DNA of 64,000 bases. It comes from Dipteris shenzhenensis. Lineage: Eukaryota > Polypodiophyta > Polypodiopsida > Gleicheniales. Of this stretch, positions 11,118-21,800 are shown one piece after another (position 1 is the stretch's first letter; each line of letters opens with the position of its first letter). Under the pieces are notes generated by a model that did not search any database, was not told the DNA's origin, and was given only the letters and a program-made list of their open reading frames with translations. The stretch lies in NCBI GenBank assembly GCA_047967505.1, contig CM106539.1. The stretch is one strand, 5' to 3'. The translations under genes were made by a program, and so were the position numbers.

Positions 11118-12470
11118 TTACCCTTTCATTTTAATCAACTCGAGCTCATCGAAAACCGTATACCCCGTTGCTGCCGGCTTTGAAAGGATGTTATCAGGTG
11201 CACCGCTTACTAACTTAGTAACAGACACACTTAACAACACAGGTACTAACCTCTGAGAAGGTCCCGCCAATTGCATCTGTATATGTTCCGCATTGGGACT
11301 CTCCTGCATTTCCGCGTCGCATTCAGATATTATCCTATTGGCCGTGCGACTGTCTTTATTCAGTGGACAATCTTTCCACTGATGTCGCTGAAGGCAGCCG
11401 AAGCACAATCCTTCTTTTCTAGCTTTCTCTTTTTGTTCAGGGGTCAACGAGGACTTTGACCAAGCCCGGGCTGCCATTGGAGTTATTTTCCTTTTCACCC
11501 CAACGGTGGTACTTGTTTTTGCTGGTCCCTCAACCGGCTTCACCTGCTTGGTTTGGCCACTTGGCTGGGAGACATTGGTCTTTGAAATCCATTTCCTCTG
11601 AAATCCCCCTTTTCTCAGGTACTCATACTGAGTCCCTGCCTGCACAAATCCACTAGATCTGCCTCTGGCATCCTCATAATTCAGGGCTACTACAATAGAT
11701 TCATCTAATGTAGTCACATATTTAGCCCGAACTTCCATTTTAATTTTGTCGTTCAGTCCATAGATATAGTCTTTTAACTGAACCGACATAGGGAGAGGGT
11801 CTATTATCTTCATAACACATTTCCTAAACTTGTCAGTGTACTCTGCCACCGACAGATTCCTCTAACGAAGGTTTCTATAAGCATCCCAAGCTCGGGACTC
11901 TTCGTCAGGTGAAAGAAAGTGTTTCTTAAATTCAGCTTTAAACCCTTCCTAAGTGGTAGGGGCAACTTGATCTTTCTATTGCTTTATCCACCATCTATCC
12001 GCTACCTCAATAAACAGGTGAGTGGCCTCACGGATTTTCTTTAGATCAGATCTGATTTCACAAATGGCGAAGGCTTCTTCCCACTTGTGTAACCAAACCT
12101 CGATCACATCAAAACTGCAAAACTGCGCTTGGTCATCCGACCAGCATACTTCTCCGATCTATAGTTGGCAATAATAGGCACCTTGACCTTCGCACGCTCT
12201 GATGAGTGTATACTGGGCTCTGGCTCTGCTCTCTGCTGGAGCTTTGCCCTTATCAATTCTAGATGGCCTAGCCGACAAGGCTTGCACCATCTCCCTAATC
12301 TCATTCTGACCAGCGTTCACTTGAAGCTGCTGGTTCATGATTTGCTGTAAAGCATCTTCTAATACTGAAATCCTACCCACCAGAGTAGGTGTTGTGTGAT
12401 GGGACATTTGTTGTGTGACCGTGCTCTAGACTCACTAGGATTCACCCTGGAATCTTGTCCTTCTGCCTCC
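11118..12470 (-). pseudogene. gypsy 1 gag
   Basis: The N-terminal part (12159-12407, starting MSHHTTPTLV) holds a short coiled-coil-like stretch (EDALQQIMNQQLQV). The capsid-like middle is broken by frameshifts around 11850-12150. The C-terminal frame contains DYIYGLNDKIKMEV and a zinc knuckle at 11367-11405 reading CFGCLQRHQWKDC. This knuckle is CX2CX3HX4C, one residue shorter than the usual CX2CX4HX4C. Gag forms the particle and packages RNA; this copy could not. Confidence 0.8.
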
Positions 12471-12735
12471 ATAGTTTCAAAAGGGAAAATAGTTTTTTTT
12501 TTTTTTAGATTCCCCTTTTGTTATACAAGAATAATAAACGGCAGCCTCTGCTGTACAGAATGAATCGACTACAAACTCAAAATTTATATAAAAGAGAAAA
12601 GGACTGCTCCCTGGAAGCTCCACGCAGGCTTTAAAAGGAATCCGGGACAAGGTTCCGCTCGCCAGTGTTCGGGGTCTGATTTGAAACGATGGACAACGCT
12701 TATATGGAGGAGAGCCTGCGTAAGTGCCTTCCGCT

Positions 12736-12807
12736 TGTGAGGCAAGCTTGAAAAAACTCGATGTAGATTATATCGACTTGTACCACCAGCGCCGCGTTGA
12801 CACAAGT
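12736..12807 (+). pseudogene. captured aldo-keto reductase fragment
   Basis: Twenty-four codons on the plus strand read as the segment just before and including the GVDYIDLYYQHRVD-like block of plant aldo-keto reductases (auxin-induced PCNT115 / perakine reductase group); here VDYIDLYHQRRVD preceded by CEASLKKL. The similarity stops on both sides. It lies between the primer site and gag of gypsy 1, antisense to the element. I infer capture of a host exon fragment. Only one short block supports it. Confidence 0.6.
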
Positions 12808-13155
12808 ACGCTTATGCCACCACAACAAAATCCACGCAAAGCCCGTCCGTCAACAGTGCGCCATGCCGTCACAGCACAACGCCAATCTGCTCCGCTACTT
12901 TCCCCCTCGTCAAACTTGTACTCTACGCCTATTGTTCGTTTGGAGAATACCGTCAGCCTGCTCCGTTCATCGACACCTCATCGAAATCCCCCGCAACCCG
13001 AACTCAGCCACCACGAAGGTCTCCCGCTCAACGAACTCAACCACCACGAAGGTCGTCGTCACGGGCAACCGATTATCACGCATTCCTTGCACCGCATCGC
13101 TTCGGATCACGCTGCACTTCTCATCCCGTTCGTCCAACCTTTGATCTCTACCATA

Positions 13156-13168
13156 GGCTCTGATACCA
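13156..13168 (-). promoter_or_regulatory. primer-binding site, initiator tRNA-Met type
   Basis: The minus strand reads TGGTATCAGAGCC, the common plant primer site complementary to the 3' end of initiator tRNA-Met. It lies 3 bp inside the LTR end, which fixes the orientation of gypsy 1. Confidence 0.9.
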
Positions 13169-13171
13169 AAA

Positions 13172-13622
13172 TGAAACGAACCTTTGCTAATTCTCTACTT
13201 CGATTTCGTCAATCACGGGCAATGGCATCTCGTATCTCCACCCAGCCAACTTCGTGGATCGCATGTTTCATCTTGATACGTAATTTTTGTCTCTCATGCC
13301 TATCCACAAAACCCACAACTCCCTAGATGGTTCCCTCTGCCACATGTCGTCATTTTAGCCCTTTTTACTTGGTACACCATTTACCCCTCTCTTGGGGCAC
13401 AATTAAACCATTTGCCCCTTGGCATTATTACACATTTAGGTGCACCTAGGCCTTAGCACTGAGACCACCTAGTCAATGCCATTACACCCTCACCTAGGAC
13501 CTTGGCAGTTACTTCTCTTGACCATTTTATTTACGCACATTAAATATTACAGAAATCGGTCATCTAAGAGAAAATGCCCACCGATCTTTCCGAGGTCATG
13601 CTATCTCGGCTAGAGCATAACA
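13172..13622 (-). repeat. 5' LTR of gypsy 1 (451 bp)
   Basis: On the minus strand it starts TGTTATGCTCTAGCC and ends GGTTCGTTTCA, next to the primer site. Another copy with the same limits is the solo LTR at 49861-50292, and part of it recurs inverted at 437-628. The sequence right of 13622 is host-like. Confidence 0.88.
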
Positions 13623-14266
13623 CCTGCTGAGTTCTTTAATGGGGTGTTCAAGTCTATCTGAGGATTTGAGCTTTATGAGCAATGGGACAGTTACCACTAA
13701 GGCTAATATGCATTAGTATAATTAGTGGATGGGTTGTTATGACAATATATTGCTTGCCTACTGATTATCTGCTACAGCAGTGATATGTTCATGAGCACGC
13801 CTCTATTGGAGATAGCTGACTTAAAGTCGTTGCATGTGCTGGACTGATTTCACAAAGACAGAGAGCTATGTGGAATTTCGACAGATATAGGGAATCTCAA
13901 TGATCATGAATTTCAGGTTTTAGTACAGAAATTCAACATTCACCATCCCATTGGACGGTCTGCATGTGGTTTATACCAACTATCATAACCAGCACTCATA
14001 GGATGATGTGGGAAAGAATAAATTCGCATAATACCACAAAGGAGCTTATGTATGGATATTCATTTGGGTTAAACAAAAGCCCCCCTCCAGTTATTTTCTT
14101 TGCTAATAATTCAGATCTCTACTACTGGATGTATATATAAATGACTCTAAATGAGTTATAACATGTCTTGGGTAAGGAACACATTTCCTTGCTTCTGTTT
14201 ATGACTGATTTAAATGATGACAAATAAATTCCTACAGTCTGAGCTAAAATTGAGTCTCTGAAATAC
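13623..14266. other. host-like sequence, intron or 3' region
   Basis: AT-rich, no transposon coding similarity. A possible terminal exon on the minus strand is listed separately at 13940-14044. Confidence 0.4.
13940..14044 (-). CDS. possible terminal exon, unknown
   Basis: On the minus strand 34 codons end in a TGA at 13940-13942. The peptide is rich in Tyr, His, Pro and Trp (SFPHHPMSAGYDSWYKPH). An AG lies before it at 14045-14046 but without a pyrimidine tract. Its composition resembles the orphan exon at 14267-14389, so both may belong to one transcript. Weak evidence. Confidence 0.2.
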   Translation of the reverse strand, partial: LLCGIMRIYSFPHHPMSAGYDSWYKPHADRPMGW

Positions 14267-14389
14267 CTGTGTGTATTGGACTGAGTGAGGCACAGTATAA
14301 TGCTGTAACTGCTGTCCTTGTTTCCAGTTTGCTTGATTGGATGAGACTGCCTGTGGATAAGTATCTCTTCTAGCATAGTTCTTTGTATG
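14267..14389 (-). CDS. orphan exon, 41 codons, unknown family
   Basis: The minus strand has a clean exon. A pyrimidine-rich stretch and CAG acceptor lie at 14390-14392, then 123 bp open in one frame, then a CAG|GTATTT donor at 14261-14267. The peptide is rich in Gln, Tyr, His and Ser (YARRDTYPQAVSSNQANWK). Phase 0 at both ends would let it follow DnaJ exon 5, which also ends in phase 0. I do not know the family, and the known C-terminus of DNAJC25 proteins does not look like this. It may be a later exon of the same transcript or of another gene. Confidence 0.45.
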
Positions 14390-15712
14390 CTGTTTAGGAA
14401 TAGTAAAATAGCATATGGGCATTTAACTCTTTACTGCTGGCTTCCTCGAACATTTTTTGGGTGGTACTTATGTCATTAAAGTAAGCTGTTACTTGCAAAA
14501 GGTATAACAACTTTATAACAATGACTGATTAGCTTACTTTTTAGTCTACGCTTTAAATTATCTCATATATGCAGTGACGCCTTTTTGGTTGTACCACTGT
14601 AACAGCATTGTTGAATGTATTTATTGTAGCTGGATTCATTAACCCTCCTATATGGTGTAAAATTGCATGTTATAGCCATTTTGGAAAGAGTCAGTAACTA
14701 TCTATGCAACATGAGCTTTATAAACTAACATTTATGATACAGGTTAGATGCTTGGATGATCTGATAGTCCCTTGGTCAGCTTGTGGAATACGACTTGTTT
14801 ACTTTCATGTTAGTCTTACAACTGTAATGTTCTGATTGTGTTCATGTAACAACTTGGACTTAGGCTGTTTGGCTTCTTGGCAGAATAATTACCTTTTCTA
14901 ATAAATTGATCTCAGCATGCTCTGCATCTTTAGCACTTATATACTAGTATTCTCTTCTGTTGCTTTTCTTTCTAGTATATTTTCTAGATTTTGTCTAGCA
15001 CACAACTAATTCATGATATGTTGCTTAGGTCGCTCTTTCCTTTTTTTCTTACTGATTGCACAAATATGCCCAAAAATGTGCCAAGATTATGTTACTCCGT
15101 TCTAGTGCCTTTTTGTTTACACTTTGCTTATGTGTTGCATGTGCCTTGACCTTTAATATAAAATCGGTCTACGATCTAGCTTTGTCTGATCTTCTTGGCT
15201 TGGTATGTCTGGTTTGCTTGATTGGTTTGGATGGTGGATTGCAACATGCTAGTTTTGCATGAGGTGCCCCTAGATTGCATAGAGCCAAGTAATGGCTGGT
15301 ATACACCATAACCTAGCCCAACATTCCTGTACAATCCAACTCACTGTCCATTTTCATGCTTTATAATTGTCTAGTAAGTTTGTTTTAGACATTTTCCACC
15401 TTTCACTTCATCATGTGTCTTTGATGCACTCTTGGCTGCAATAACAAGCAGTCCGGACTTGCAACACCCGCAGTCCCAATAATACCTGGTTGTATTTTAC
15501 CAGATGGATGTAGGTAACAGATCTTGACCTTGGACTACATATCAGAACATAAGCTGAAGGTTTAAATAAACCTGTGTCTTTTTCATATAGATTGTAATTT
15601 TCTCATTTATATACCAAAAGCCCTTTTCAGACCAGTCACCGTTTGCAGGAGTGATTATCCAAGCACTAAAACACGCACACACACAAATTGAAACAGGAGA
15701 GAGTGAAAGGAC
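14390..15712. other. host-like intron sequence
   Basis: About 1.3 kb of AT-rich DNA with no transposon similarity and no further exon I can support. It starts (minus strand) at the donor of DnaJ exon 5. Confidence 0.5.
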
Positions 15713-15833
15713 CTTGCACATGGTGTAAGGGAATAACACAAACTGAATGCCAATCAAGTTCCAAATGGATGGTTTTTCTCCTCCCTGAATCTGCAATTCT
15801 AGCTCCTTGCTGAGCTCCTCCTCTAAATTCTCT
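15713..15833 (-). CDS. DnaJ 50-like exon 5
   Basis: Acceptor TTTTGATTATAG at 15834-15845 and donor AAG|GTCCTT at 15712. The first base completes an Arg codon begun in exon 4; 40 codons follow, from [15 protein letters not shown] through GEKPSIW to the hydrophobic [12 protein letters not shown]. This is the conserved block of the DnaJ 50 family before and into the second membrane segment. A frame running on past the donor is intron read-through. Confidence 0.85.
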
Positions 15834-18800
15834 CTATAATCAAAAAAACATAATCCAAACAAAAGCATAACTTGATGTGGTTCTTGAATTGATGAAATGT
15901 GACTAACAATTCAAAACTCACTAGATTTCACATGAGTTTGATGCATACAATGCTATTTTTGCATAATTCAATGGATGCTTATCTGATGGATGCATGCCTT
16001 GTATTCCAAAATTCAATGCATGTTCTTTTTAAGATTGATAAATACCATGCAAACTTTGTAACAAAACTTCAATGTCTCTAGCAAAGTGCAAGCAAAATAT
16101 TATAGATACTGAATATGTTGCATGCTCAAGGTTTTTCTAGTAAGTGTATAGATTGTTCTTCTATACCCAAAGTCAATCACATTGTTTGTTCTGTAAACAT
16201 GCAAAAGAAGGCCTTCCACATAATCATAAAACTGTAATATGAAACAAGGTCAAACACTACAAATGTAACATGTGATCAGCAACTAAAAACTATTTAAATG
16301 AGAATTAATAATCTCAAATGGAATACACTATCCAATCACAAAGTTAAACAAAATTTTATGGCTTCACATCACTGCAAATCACGTTGTAGCTGTAAGATGT
16401 TTCAATGGAATGATCTTGTAGGTTAGAATCATCATAGCATTGGCCTTGCAATTGCAAAGGTTAGTCATATTCATGTTCTAACTTGACTTCAAACATGCTT
16501 GAGCTATTGGTTCTCAGAGGTTAATGCTCAATTTTGCATACTCACTCATATAATTTCTGGACCAACAAGTGATCATTTCAAAATTTGACATCGCATAAGC
16601 TCAACTAGGGTAGCTTATGACCACAATGGGCCAGTACGAAATTTCGGCCTGCCATGTGGCATTGCCTTGTCATCATAGATCTAGACCCTAGAAGTGTAAT
16701 ACATGTGTTTCTAGTGTCTTGTTTGTTGGGTGTAGGAAGCAATGGAAGCTCAAAAATGAGTGCAAGAAGCCAAAAAATGAGCTGCTGTAATAAAAATGCT
16801 GCAAGTCCAAGTGAGGAGGCTCAAGGGAGAGCCAACATAACAAAACCCTAGGGCTAACTACCCTAATTGGACTAAGTGCCCTAACAAACCTAGATGGTAC
16901 ATGAACTAACTGTACCAATAGTCCTAATTGACTATAACTAGGCCTACAAGGCACATACCAAGGAATAAGTGGCACCTATGGATAGCCCATAAAATAGCCT
17001 ACAACCCCCCCTCCATGGTATAGGATGAACATGTGCAACCATGACATTAGATATCTAGGTATCCTGAGCCATGTCCGGGATACTTCAGCCCATATAGGGA
17101 TATAGCAACCAATGACTGTACAGAGTCTAACAGATCAAGTTACAAAAGGTACTAAGTTTAAAGCTTGCCAAAAAGTCTCAAACTTAGGTCGAGGTAGAGC
17201 CTTCGTAAAAAGACCTGCCAAGTTGTCTTCAATAGGAACATAAGACAACTCAATATCACCTGCTGATAATCGCTCTCTGACATAGTGATAGTGAACCTCA
17301 ATATGCTTTGTGCGAGCATGGAAAACAAGATTCCGTGCAACAGCCAAAGCACTCTGGCTATCAGTGAAGATGACGATCGGAGCAAACTGACATGCACAAA
17401 GATCTACAAGTAGCTTCCGAAGCCAAATACACTCCACTGTAGCTGTAAAGGCTGCTCTGTACTCAGCTTCACAGGTAGAAGTAGCAATTGTACTCTGCTT
17501 CTTGCTAAACCAAGAAACACATGAAGTACCAAGCATAAAACAGTTGCGACTATGTGACACATGAGTGTTCGAACAACCAGCCCAATCACTATCAGTGAAT
17601 CCATGCATGACAAGTGAAGTATCAGTCCCATAAAGAAGGCCTATATGCTGAGTGCCTTTAAGATATATGAAACACGCTTCACGGCATGCCAACGGTGCAT
17701 AGATGGGCTGTGCATATATCTGCTCAACTGTGAGACAGCATACTGTAGATCAGGTCTCGTATGGCATAGGTAAATCAAACAACCAACTGTCTGCTGATAG
17801 AGAGTGACATCACATGTACCGTTGCCATCCTCAGAAGAGAATTGAAAACAAGGCTCTAATGGTATGGATACTGGCTCGCAATCCTCAAACTGAAAACGCT
17901 GCAAAAGCTGTCCAATGTACTTGGATTGTGACATCAAAATGCCCCCCTCACTGCTAGCAAATTAGATGCCTAGATAGTAGTGCAGAAGACCAAGATCAGA
18001 CATAGCAAATGTCTGCTGCAAATCAAGTTTAAAATCTGCAATTTGCTGAGCATGTGTCTCAGTCACAAGCATGTCATCCACATAAAGGACTAAAATCAGA
18101 AAATCTGTCCCACACTTGCGGATGTAAAGGGTAGCCTCTGTAGGGCTGTTATGAAAGCCAAGTGTGAGCAAATGAGTATGAATTTTGGAATACCAAGCCC
18201 AAGGTGCCTACTTCAATCCATAGACGGCCTTTTTCAAGCAACATACCTTGCTTTCAAAACCTTCAACCTCAAAGCCAGGAGGTTGGGAAACATAGACCTC
18301 TTCCTGCAAATACCCATGAAGGAAAGCTGTCTTGATATCAAGCTGATGTATCTGCCAATGAAATTGGGTAGCAAAGGCAATAACAATGTGAATAGTAGTG
18401 ATCCTAGAAGTGGGAGCAAAAGTCTCCTCAAAGTCAATGCCATGCTGCTGTCTGAGCATAGCCCTTAGCAACAAGACAGGCTTTGTAACAGTCCACTGAA
18501 CCATCAGCTTTCCGTTTGATTTTATAAACCCACTTAGTTCCAATAACATTCTTGCCAAGAGGCAAATCACACAAATCCCAAGTGTTATTCTGATGGATGG
18601 CAAACACTTGCCTAACAAGTTGTGGTTGGATGTGGTCATGTGTGCAAATGACATCTTGAATAGATGTCCTACAAAGGCATTGCAGACTATCACACCTTAT
18701 GAGGCTTGGACGGGTCGTAATCCTCACATTTCCCACATGAGGACTTTTGGATGCTTAGCTTATGCTCATGTGCCTTCATAGACACGCCCTAGGTTGGATG

Positions 18801-21800
18801 ATAAAGCTGTCGAGTGCATTTTTATTGGGTATAGTTCAGAAAGCAAGGGCTATAAGTTATATCACTCCCACACGGGCAAGTGTTTTGTCAGTCGGGATGT
18901 TGCGTTTGATGAATCTTCCACTATGCCTTTGCTGGACTGTCAAAAACAGCCCGTTGTTGATGCCCCTCACATATTTGACAGCTTGATGCCTTTGTTTCCA
19001 TCCGATGCTCGGAATGATGTTCCATCTAAGGTTGTACCTCCTCCCTCTGTTGGTCATGTGCAGCCAGAAATTCAGCCTGATATGCCTCTCATTGATCAGG
19101 ATCATTTGCACAGGGCTCTTGACCAGGAAAGAGCTGAAATTTAGGAGCCCAAAAAGGTACCCCGTTGGCTCCTTGACACCCTAAAAGACAGCAAACAAGA
19201 TACTCCTTTGCCAACCTGTACTAGAGCCGCTGTCCGAAAAGAGCATGCTAGTTTTGTTGCTTATGCTTTGGTTGCTACAGCATGCAATGAAGAGCCATTA
19301 TGTCATCAAGATTCCTTTTAGAATGATTGTTGGATGAAGGCCATACAAGCTGAATTGGATTCAACATGCACCTAGCCATTCCCATCACTGATCTATTTTT
19401 CCGCTCAGCCACAAGATTCTGTTGAGGAGTATAAGGCACCGTGCATCGATGATTTATGCCACAAGAAGCCAAAAAAACAGCAAACTCGTTTGACATGTAT
19501 TCACCCCCCCTGTCTGTATTAAGGTGAGCAATGTGCAGCCCACTCTCATTCTCAGCCAAGGCAATGAAGTGCTTGAAGCATGAAGAAACTTCAGATTTGG
19601 ATTTCAATGCGAAAATCCAAGTGTACCTGGTGAAATCATCAATAAAAGTAACAAAATAATAGAATCCCCCAAGAGTTGCAACCCTCATGGATCCACAAAC
19701 ATCACTATGAACCAAATAAAGCTTGCGTGAAGCACCAACACTCCCATCCTTGGGAAACGCAGCACGGTGCATCTTACCAAGCGAGCATGGTTCACAAACA
19801 TGCTTTGTAGGCATATGCATTTTGGGAAGAGCAACAACCATACCTCCTCATATAACTTCACCAAGGCTCCAAAATTGAGGTGTCCAAACCTCTCATGCTG
19901 CAAATGGGTATCTGCCATGGTAGAATCAAGAGCAAAGGCATGTGCATCTGCAAGTACAGCATCATCATCCAAACATCTGTCATAAGCATCAAGTCTATAA
20001 AGACCTCTAGTCAATGTGCCAGTCAAGACCATGGTAAAGGCATGTGTAGCATCATACTTTGTACACCTAACACCATCAAAAAGAACCTGAAAGCCACATG
20101 TAGCAATGGCAAAAATAGAAATGAGGTTCTTACCAATGCCTGGAACATAAAGCACATGCTCTAGAGTAAAGAGACAGAAGTAAGAGCAACTTGCCCAATA
20201 CCTTTCATGGTATATGATGCATTATTGGCACATGTGACACTGCCCCCCTGAGATGTATGCTCTAATGAGCTGAATAACTTCCGGTAGAAAGTGATATGCT
20301 TGCTAGCACCACTATCAAAGAACCAAGCATCATGAACATCTGAAACTGCCATACAAGCATCATGAACATCAAGATAATACTGACATGTAACCAAGAAATC
20401 CCAATGCTGGTCTTGTGTAAAATCAGCTGACTCATGTTGATCTTCTACACTAGAAGAACCAAATACTACAAGATCAGACTCTTTCTTCTTCTTTTCAGAT
20501 GCTATGTGCTTCCTACATTCAAAAATATCATGCCCAGGTTTCTTGCAATAATCACATCTCTACTTTTTGTTATCCCTTGAAGGAAGAGGCACCATGTGAA
20601 TGATCAGCATGGGAATGAGAGGTTTCCCAACTGAAACCTTGCCTTTACCTTTGTGTTTGTGATGGGCAGCAAATGCTTGATCACTAGCCATAGAAGCATT
20701 GCAATTCGCACGACTTTGCTCCTCCTGAAGAAGAAGAGAAACCAACTAGTCAAATGAGAAATGATTGGCATCACCCCCTGCAACCAACCTCAATGTAGTA
20801 GCAAAGCCTTGATATGAATCACGCAACCCATCAAGGGTATTAGAAACAAGCTGAGAATCAGGCATAATCTCATCAATGTTGGCCAACTGCTCTTTCAAAT
20901 CCTTCACATTAGTGAGATAGGCATCCATGTTACCACCCTCTTCAAGCTTCAAGTCTTTCTCTTCTTTTGGCTTTCTAGTGAACCTGTGGAGATCCAGGTT
21001 CGGACCTGACCCTACTTGTCCTCGATGCCACGCAACAATTGAGTCAGTTCAGCATTGCCTTTGGGAGTGCAGACAGGCGAGGACGATTTGGAAGGGTGTT
21101 GCCAGGATTGTTTACATATTTCATAGAGTACCCTTCTTTATGACTTGGGGATCAATGGCATGGTTATCTCTTACTGGCCCTCAGGTGTTTTTCGAGGGAC
21201 ATGACTCAAACTTAGCCTTCATTATACAATAACAGTCATGCTCTCTCCAGGATGTTCCCTTCATTCCTTTCAGAGCTGCTCATGCCTCGGTAGACACATC
21301 TTGGGGAGATTCTGGCTAGCATTGCAGCTTGACATATTTGGAGGGCCAAATGTACGGAGGCGATGGAGAATTCACAGGTTCACCCTTCCCAGTCTATGGC
21401 CAGTATTTGGACTGATACTATACACACACTAATGGCCATCTGGGCGAGTATGTAGGGATCTTCTAGAGCAGCTACAGCTAGGAGAGATACTTTTATCAGA
21501 GTTTGGAGAGGATCTCCGTTCTTCTCTCAGTCTTCTTTTGGGTTCTTCTCTCAGTCTTCTTTTGGGTTGAGGTGGTATTTTCAGCCTCCACCTTGGATTT
21601 TTGTTAGGTCCTTTTGAGCTGTTTTTTCTATCATGCATGACATGATGTACTCCGCATTTGAGCTTGCTCTTGCAGCTTTCATTCATACTTAATGAAATAA
21701 TCTTTTTAGGGGAAAAATAATAATGTGTGTTGTGTTTTATGTATTATGGTTAAAGCGGTTTAATGTCTATGTCTAGGTCCTTGGTGAGGGTGATTTACAT

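Larger units (their letters stand above)
7971..13622 (-). mobile_element. Ty3/gypsy element 1, lacks 3' end and 3' LTR
   Basis: A minus-strand LTR retrotransposon in canonical gypsy order: 5' LTR (13172-13622), primer site (13156-13168), leader, gag, protease, RT, RNase H, integrase. The integrase frame stops in the region where a chromodomain would start and is joined to LINE sequence, so chromodomain, polypurine tract and 3' LTR are missing. Many stops and frameshifts show it is inactive. Related LTRs lie at 437-628 and 49861-50292, and related coding pieces at 31020-31140 and 59212-59560. Confidence 0.9.
16724..20952 (-). mobile_element. Ty1/copia element 1 with an internal inversion
   Basis: A minus-strand copia element: gag, protease, integrase, RT, RNase H, polypurine tract, 3' LTR. 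The segment 18601-19363, which should run from the integrase C-terminus to the RT start, is on the plus strand, while both flanks are on the minus strand. The 5' end (gag N-terminus, primer site, 5' LTR) is replaced by LINE sequence at about 20952-20985. Stops and frameshifts are frequent. Confidence 0.88.

Noticed and set aside
12797-13326. Long plus-strand frame through the gypsy 1 leader and LTR
   Set aside because: It runs antisense through primer site and LTR; only the short AKR block has meaning.
15600-15712. Read-through of exon 5 into an extra C-terminus
   Set aside because: The GT donor after AAG and the family pattern indicate that the frame beyond 15713 is intron.
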